Positions 58,300-64,000 of a DNA stretch of 64,000 bases are shown piece after piece (the first letter of the stretch is position 1; every line of letters begins with the position of its first letter). A program made the position numbers and the translations under genes. Source of the stretch: Icerya purchasi (Eukaryota > Arthropoda > Insecta > Hemiptera > Monophlebidae); assembly GCA_039619475.1 (NCBI GenBank), contig CM077116.1, positions 18,101,443-18,165,442 on the forward strand. The letters are read 5' to 3'. The notes beneath the pieces are model-generated. The model saw only the letters and a program-made list of their open reading frames with translations. It did no database searches and was not told the origin of the DNA.

Positions 58300-59600
58300 C
58301 GTACTAATTGTATTTATGTTATTGGAAGAGCGTCACGGCACCATTTTCTTCTTTTTAACCTTTTTTTAGGATTGCCCGGCAGTGTTTTAGTGTACATTTT
58401 ATGTATATAAGGATTCGGATTTAATTTTAATTTTTTAAAAAATTTGTTATATTCTGTGGTATAGACTTCACTAACAAAAAGGATATTTAAATCAGTCTGT
58501 ACTTTTATATTAGAGACGTATTTAGGGGCAGCTACGATTGTTCGAAGAATTTTGGCATGCTGGCTTTGGATTTTTGATAAATTGCTTGCACAAGTGCATC
58601 CATATATCTCCAGTCCATACCTCCATATTGGCGCTATGATGGTTAGATAGATGTTTTTTTTTTTTTAAAGCTTGGGCTTAGAGTAAAAGATCTGTCTAAA
58701 GAGGGGGTATAGTATCCTAACTCGAGTGCAATTTTTTGACAGCAACATAATATTTCCAGGTGAGTCTGCGATCGAGATACATTCCTAAGTATCTCGCAGA
58801 ATCTGATTGTTTGATTTCCCTATTATTTATTTTTATTCCGGGACACGTGATCAATCTATTTGTAAATACGATCTGCTGACATTTCTCTTCATTGAATTTA
58901 ATTCTCCATTTATCTGCCCATGTCTGAATTTGGTTTATATGCTGTTGAATAGGTAAACTTGCATAGTTGGGATTTGCAGAGGAAGCTAGTAGGGCTATAT
59001 CGTCCGCAAAAAAGGCTAAGATAGTCTGGTTTGAGGTAGGTATATCTATTGTGTATGGAATACAAGATGGGCCCCAGGAGAGTACCCTGCGGAACTGAGG
59101 ACAAAATGCTTCTCTCACTAGACGTTGCATTGTTCACTTTTACCGCGAAAGTTCTGTCAGACAGATAAGAAAAGAATAACAAATAAAAGCCCGGAGGTAG
59201 TAGTTGTTTGAGTTTATAAAGCAGACTGATGCGCTTGATCGAACGCGTGAGATACGTCTAGGAAGGCCGCGGAGCATACCTCCCCTCTTTCCAGTGTTGT
59301 TGAGATTGCATTCACTATCCTATGGCATTGTTGTATTGTCGAATGGATAGTTTTGAAGCCGAACTGATGATTAACAATTGCCTTACTAGCCGTTACTGTA
59401 GGTTGAATTCTTCTTAATATTAGCTTTTCCAAAACTTTAGATAGAGTAGACAGACGACTAATGGGTCTATAAGACGATAGCGAGGTCTGAGTTTTGTTAG
59501 GTTTACGTACCATTAAGTATTTCTTCCGGGCTTTCGTAAAGTAGCCCAATCTTATTATGGCGTTGAATATGTAACATCTAGCACCTACTGGTTTTCGATC
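58300..59600 (-). pseudogene. Jockey-like LINE, second family, RT ORF remnant
   Basis: Minus-strand frames in order: LSSYRPISRLSTLSKVLEKL (near 59460), VNHQFGFKTIHSTIQQCHRI, AAFLDVSHAFDQA, then FFSYLSDRTFAVKVNN, SSVPQGTLLGPILYSIH, a frame change to ILAFFADDIALLASS, ARYLGMYLDRRLTWKYY, and a C-terminal RYGLEIYGCTCASNL...TEYNKFF region down to about 58340. The F-A-D-D box is intact. 5'-truncated near 59600 with at least three frame breaks. The sequence differs clearly from the 42.5- and 54.7-kb copies, so it is another Jockey-clade family. Confidence 0.8.
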
Positions 59601-60350
59601 TAATACTACTGCTAGTCGTCGGAATAATTAGAATATCGTGTTACTTTTTAAATATTTTACACGCTATATCGACACGTCAAAGATAATAAACATTTCGAAT
59701 ACAGATACAAACTTATCAGTACGGTGATACATGTAATTCTATGACCTTCAGTATACCATCACACTTATCGTAATGTGTACCAGTGATTTCTACAAAAACC
59801 TTACTGGCTCTATTTTAAATGATTCGAAGTTGGTAGTAATAATCGTATGAAAAAATTATTTTAGATTGACCGAAAATAAAATTACCGGCGCGTATGTGTA
59901 AATATTTGTTATAAAACTGGGAAATTACAATTTTGCCGACATTTCCAAACAAAAAAAAAAACTCATCTGGAAATTGTAAATATATAGAGATCTCTATTGC
60001 ATACAAGAACAGCACGATTGTGAACTCATCGCAGAAGAAGAACCGAATAAAGATCAAAATTGTAGCAGGCGAAAGAGGAGACGAAGTGTGAAAATATTCC
60101 GAAACATTATTAAACTTTACCAAATAAATTTCCCGGTAAAATGATAATTACACGTGTAAATTAGACACCATGGAAAAACTGGATCCGGCGATGAGAGTCC
60201 CGCATCTAGTTAAGTGCTCGAACATTTCCAAAATATTCCCAAAATATTCGCACTAGACTCTACAGTTACTTTCATCCAGATCGGTTGACGAATAAAAATC
60301 GTTCCATTTCGTGTTACTTGTTCCATAAATAATTGAACGTTTCGTTTCAG
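59601..60350. other. gene-free stretch ending in a splice acceptor
   Basis: No gene. ATTGAACGTTTCGTTTCAG ends at 60350 and would open the coding exon that follows. Confidence 0.5.
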
Positions 60351-60440
60351 AGATGACGCTTGAATGCTGATGGAATCGGCGACGGTTTCGCCAGATCGTG
60401 ACTCACTAGCCGGGCGAAATCAATCGTTTGCCTCGTCATA

Positions 60441-61591
60441 ATGCACAAAACGGTTAAGCTGGGAGACGCGTCGCTACAATACACGATCGTTCCGCAGTCG
60501 GAAGAGACGATAGTCGATGAAATTAACGGCAAATGTTACAGTAACGATAGCGAGGAAAGTTTTTGCGGTTCAGCGGCAAAGAAAAATCGGACGCATCGAG
60601 CCGCCCGATCGCCGTCCAATTACAAGCCGTTCCGATGTCGTGGCGCGGTTGTCTTCATTCTGGTAACGCTGGCTCTCGGCTGTGGCATAGTTATCGCAGC
60701 GGTTTTAGTGCCGATTTTGGTGGCCAGTAAACTGACCGGCTACGTACCGGAAACGGTCAAGTTCCAAACGTTCGCCATAGCGGCCTCCAGCGTATTCGAG
60801 AATTCGCAGTCCGATCAGCGACAGTCGCGCCACAGATACATTCATTTGTTACCGGTCAAGCAAGTGCCGTCTTTCGATTTTTCGCCAAACAGCCGGCAAC
60901 ATTCGGTTACCGCTGCCAACAACGTTACCGCTAGTAACGCAGCCAATGGCGAGCATAGCGGCGAACGCGTGACGGTCGCTGAACAAGCCGATCATCAGAA
61001 CGCTCGTTCCGGCGATACGACAAGCGTTCCAAGTAGCGGCGACAGCAGCGCGAAGGTTTCGAGCGCAGTCACCGACACCGGCGCTACGCATCGAGTTTCG
61101 ATGTTTACACAGTATCGACAAAGTCGATATCAGGTAAAAATGTTTTAATATTACTTTTCGTTTGTTTTTTCGCTCTGCTATAAGAGTTACCGATATATCA
61201 ACGTCCTTCTCGACTTGTCCCGTTGATGTATTGCGCTAGCGAACACGGAACGAAATTGACATTCTGTGACGAGAAATAGAGGAAACCGCTCACACTTTGT
61301 CGCCGGCGTGTAGTAAGTAGGCGCGCGGTGTAATGAAACAATTTAAATAATCGGCTGCAAACAAAAAAATAACATACAATCGATTTCTTCTTCTTTTTCT
61401 TGTTTTTGTTCTTGTTCTTGTTGTTTTTCCAGATATCGAGGCGGCCTCTGACGGAAAATTTTATTTACAGTACGGTGTATATCGAGCGTAATCTTCTTCG
61501 CGGTTTTCCAGTTGAAGAAAGAGGAAACCATGGCCAGATGTCGCAGCGTCGTAAATTAGGCAAGGATGTCTTTCATTCGGGTAGGACCTGA
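60441..61591 (+). CDS. type II single-pass membrane protein, two coding exons, family unrecognised
   Basis: Exon A starts at ATG 60441 (the exon itself probably from 60351, after TTTCGTTTCAG) and runs to 61133, where CAG|GTAAAA is a phase-0 donor. Exon B starts at 61433 after a strong TTCTTGTTGTTTTTCCAG acceptor (299-bp intron, phase 0 kept). It reads ISRRPLTENFIYSTVYIERN to either a donor at 61580/61581 (TCGG|GTAGGA) or an in-frame TGA at 61589-61591. The protein has about 68 cytoplasmic residues with basic clusters, one transmembrane helix (about 70-96: VVFILVTLALGCGIVIAAVL), no signal peptide, and a Ser/Thr/Asn-rich extracellular stalk with at least one N-x-T site (NNVT). Composition is more G+C-rich than its surroundings, as for a real exon. 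Further exons may lie beyond the window. Confidence 0.6.
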
Positions 61592-64000
61592 TTCGAATCC
61601 TACTGCTGTACACGTTGAAACTTCTAAGAATTCCATTTGCGCCAAGTTAATAATACCGGTGAAAAAAGAAAATGTTTTTTTCTTTTGGGCACATTCGCAG
61701 TGGAGCTTATATAAAAAAAAAAAACAATCTTTAACGTATTAATTTTCATTTCTCTTAAAGACGCCTTTCTCTTAGAATAATTGAAGAAAAAAGAGGGAAA
61801 CAACTAAATCTAACGGACAATAGAAAGACAATTGCGTTTGATGATAGATAAGATGCGGGAAAACAAATGACAGTTACAGGGAAGGGGTAATTTTTAAACA
61901 GACAATTGCCAGAGATTAAGATAATTGCGGCTTTTCTTCCGGGACCGCACTGACTGACCCAAATTGTTCGTTAGCTGTCTCATTGTTCTCATGGTTAGCT
62001 CCGGGAAACGTCTTTAACAGTTTTTATCTTTACGAATATTAATTATATTGATCCGGTTAATTTTTGCCAACAACAGCATGCCTTTTATTTTTTTTTTTTT
62101 AGTTTTTGTTTTTTTTTCTTTTTCTTTTTCGTAACCAAAGGAAATGAGGATGTAGATGTTTGCTGGCTAAAGTTTTAGTCGAGAATTAAAGTGTTCCACT
62201 CAAGTCGTAGAAACTTCTTTTCATAGAAAACTTTAAAAAAAGTTTATTACAAGAACTTTTGTCGAATGACGCTTTCGCGGATTGAAAAGCGGTAGGTAAC
62301 CTTTTTCAAAATAATAACCATCTTCGATACCGCGTAATACTGTTAACGGATATAAGCGGATGTTTCTTGCCATTCCCCAGGTAGAAGTAATAACGAGTAT
62401 TACCGCCGGAGTTGTCATCTTAGGAGTCGTCGCATTTATTTTGGCTTCGTTTTTTTTTTTACAATTAGTTCTATCAATTCTGTTTTTTTTTTTTTGATTT
62501 TAAATCTTTTTAATATGAAATAATCATCGTGAAAAATCGCCTCTGAAAATAATCTCATTGCCCTTAAAAAGGTGATACGTTAATCAGCGGCTTTCATTGT
62601 ACTTAAAAAGAGATGTTACAATAATCGCCTCTTTTTCTTTTAAAAAACCTGAAAATTATACTTCCTCATTCAACTCTGGTTAATATTGTGCTACGTTAGA
62701 ATTATCAAAAAAGTTATCTAAGCCGGCTAATAATTTTTCGCTATGACGAGCAAATAAATTTTAGTAAAAAAAGAATAAACGAAAATCACTATTAGAGTTT
62801 ACACTGATTTCACAGCTGATCAAAAAGGAAAAAAAAATTACTTCGGTAATGATAAAACTGAACTCAAAAATAACTGGACGAAATTTAAACTAATCTGCAG
62901 AATTTGCTTTTATTTAGCAAATTTACAGCGTTAATATTAGTCCCAGTGTAAAGGTGCCGGGCATGCGGTCAAACCATGTATCGCAACTAGTCGTTTCCAG
63001 CTATATATATATGTCTAAAATTGAACTGGAGTTCAGATGAACGTAAAAGTGGATCCCCCCCCCCCGACAGCAGAAATAAATTGGCCACTAATATTCTCTT
63101 TACCATCATCTTAAGTACATTATTCTGCAGTGGTCTCAGCGAGGGGGTTATATCTCACCTTACGTTAGAGCGTCAATAGCGGATAGTTTTGTTGTAGCTG
63201 GATTTCGCTCATATCCTTAGCTCGAGATTTACAGACGATTTTCATAACACGTGTAAAAAATAAATAATGGTTTCTCGTACAATAAATAAGCAGTTTCCGT
63301 TTTGCTTTAAACAATTTCTTCTTAAATATCATTATTAACGGTACCGTTTGCAGTGATTTCAGTCAACTGTATTATTTTCGGGAAGGTGCTGAAAATATTC
63401 TCAAATTCGAATTTTTTAAATAATTCGAATATCGTGAAATACTCGTAATTTTAATTGTTATTTACAGTTTGCCAATTTTCATTTTCAGAATTTGTATGCA
63501 CGCATAACTGGAGAGAAGAATTTGCCTTTTACGGCTTTGAAAATTCACATAGTTTTAGCGTATTCAGAAGCGTAGGGCTCGGAATTAGCTTTTTAACGTT
63601 TGAAGTATCTTTTATATATCGGAATAGATGGGAATCGCTTTCTTTGAAATTATTTTTTCACTAAAAGATTGTAATCTGAAATGAAACCGAACGCATTAGA
63701 TCGATTTCAAAAAAGAGCAGGTTATACGCTCGTCTAGCATATTTTTTTGTGTACATTTTTTATGCTTTTTCGCGCACAACTTTTGATTATATTTAGACTG
63801 ATATTTCGTCTCAAATTAAAAATTTTACCATTGACGGGGTAGTATCTGAGTACACCGATACATATCGGTAAACGCAGATATTTAAGAAGCATTAAAGTAA
63901 ACATTAATAAAAGACAAAGGACTCTTTAGAGCAGTTTTTAGTCATTTAACAAACAGTACTGTCAACTTATCAACATTGGTCGAATACGTAAGTTGGAAAA
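61592..64000. other. downstream intron or intergenic DNA
   Basis: No convincing further exon. A possible acceptor at 62380 (CCATTCCCCAG) precedes a short open stretch but no good donor follows. T-runs at 62090-62130 and 62450-62500, and a 10-C run at 63055-63064. Confidence 0.4.

Noticed and set aside
61585..61615. B-box-like GATTCGAATCC as a second tRNA/SINE
   Set aside because: No A box at the right distance; overlaps the end of a coding exon.
62380..62470. Possible third exon of the membrane-protein gene (hydrophobic in phase 0)
   Set aside because: Acceptor acceptable, but exon B phase would be 1 if spliced on, and no donor follows before a T-run.

Overview
This is a repeat-rich, AT-rich (roughly one third G+C by eye) eukaryotic nuclear window, most likely from an insect or another arthropod. 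Two mariner transposons, several clades of non-LTR retrotransposon (Jockey-like, I/R1-like with RNase H, and an RTE/Proto2-like endonuclease-RT family), a Penelope-like RT fragment, many microsatellites, short introns and AATAAA signals support this. The species cannot be named from the sequence.

Region 1 (1-14 kb) is an accessory island. Positions 332-8791 form a giant palindrome: two 3,755-bp arms (332-4086 and 5037-8791) that look identical in opposite orientation, around about 950 bp of AT-rich satellite. Each arm carries one copy of a 282-codon intronless gene. Its C-terminal two thirds resemble the region that precedes the polymerase domain in Polinton/Maverick-type protein-primed DNA polymerases, but no polymerase follows. 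To the right, in tandem with the right-arm copy, lies a 334-codon gene (10425-9421, minus). It has the same upstream region and the same N-terminal leader but a different body, resembling an RNase H-fold (DEDDh/MAEL-like) exonuclease with degenerate active-site residues. The left arm ends exactly at a mariner insertion. The right arm ends inside a repeat that recurs as a ~183-bp tandem array at 12.3-12.85 kb and then grades into G+C-rich, CpG-rich repeat DNA to about 14 kb.

Region 2 (14-28.5 kb) holds possible terminal exons of an unrecognised minus-strand gene (14.77-15.10 kb), a nearly full-length but broken mariner (17160-18454), an ~800-bp dispersed repeat with an internal TATA box (second copy at 44.5 kb), a decayed endonuclease-RT element (19.75-21.72 kb) and a short hairpin with a hammerhead-ribozyme-like core (24.35 kb).

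Region 3 (28.5-60.35 kb) contains no convincing host coding exon. It may be one long first intron of the gene at 60.4 kb, since a G+C-richer block with initiator-like motifs and a splice donor sits at 28.5-28.7 kb. It is loaded with retrotransposon debris: RTE-like (32.5-33.65, minus), four I/R1-like 3' ends (38.5, 43.75, 48.97 minus; 50.9-52.2 plus, with an exact target-site duplication), Jockey-like copies (42.5 minus, 54.66-56.78 plus, 58.3-59.6 minus), a Penelope-like RT fragment (49.3-49.64, minus), a tRNA-like SINE and minisatellites.

Region 4 (60.35-64 kb) has the best host gene. It encodes a type II single-pass membrane protein in at least two coding exons (60441-61133 and 61433-61580 or 61591) with clean splice sites. 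I do not recognise its family.
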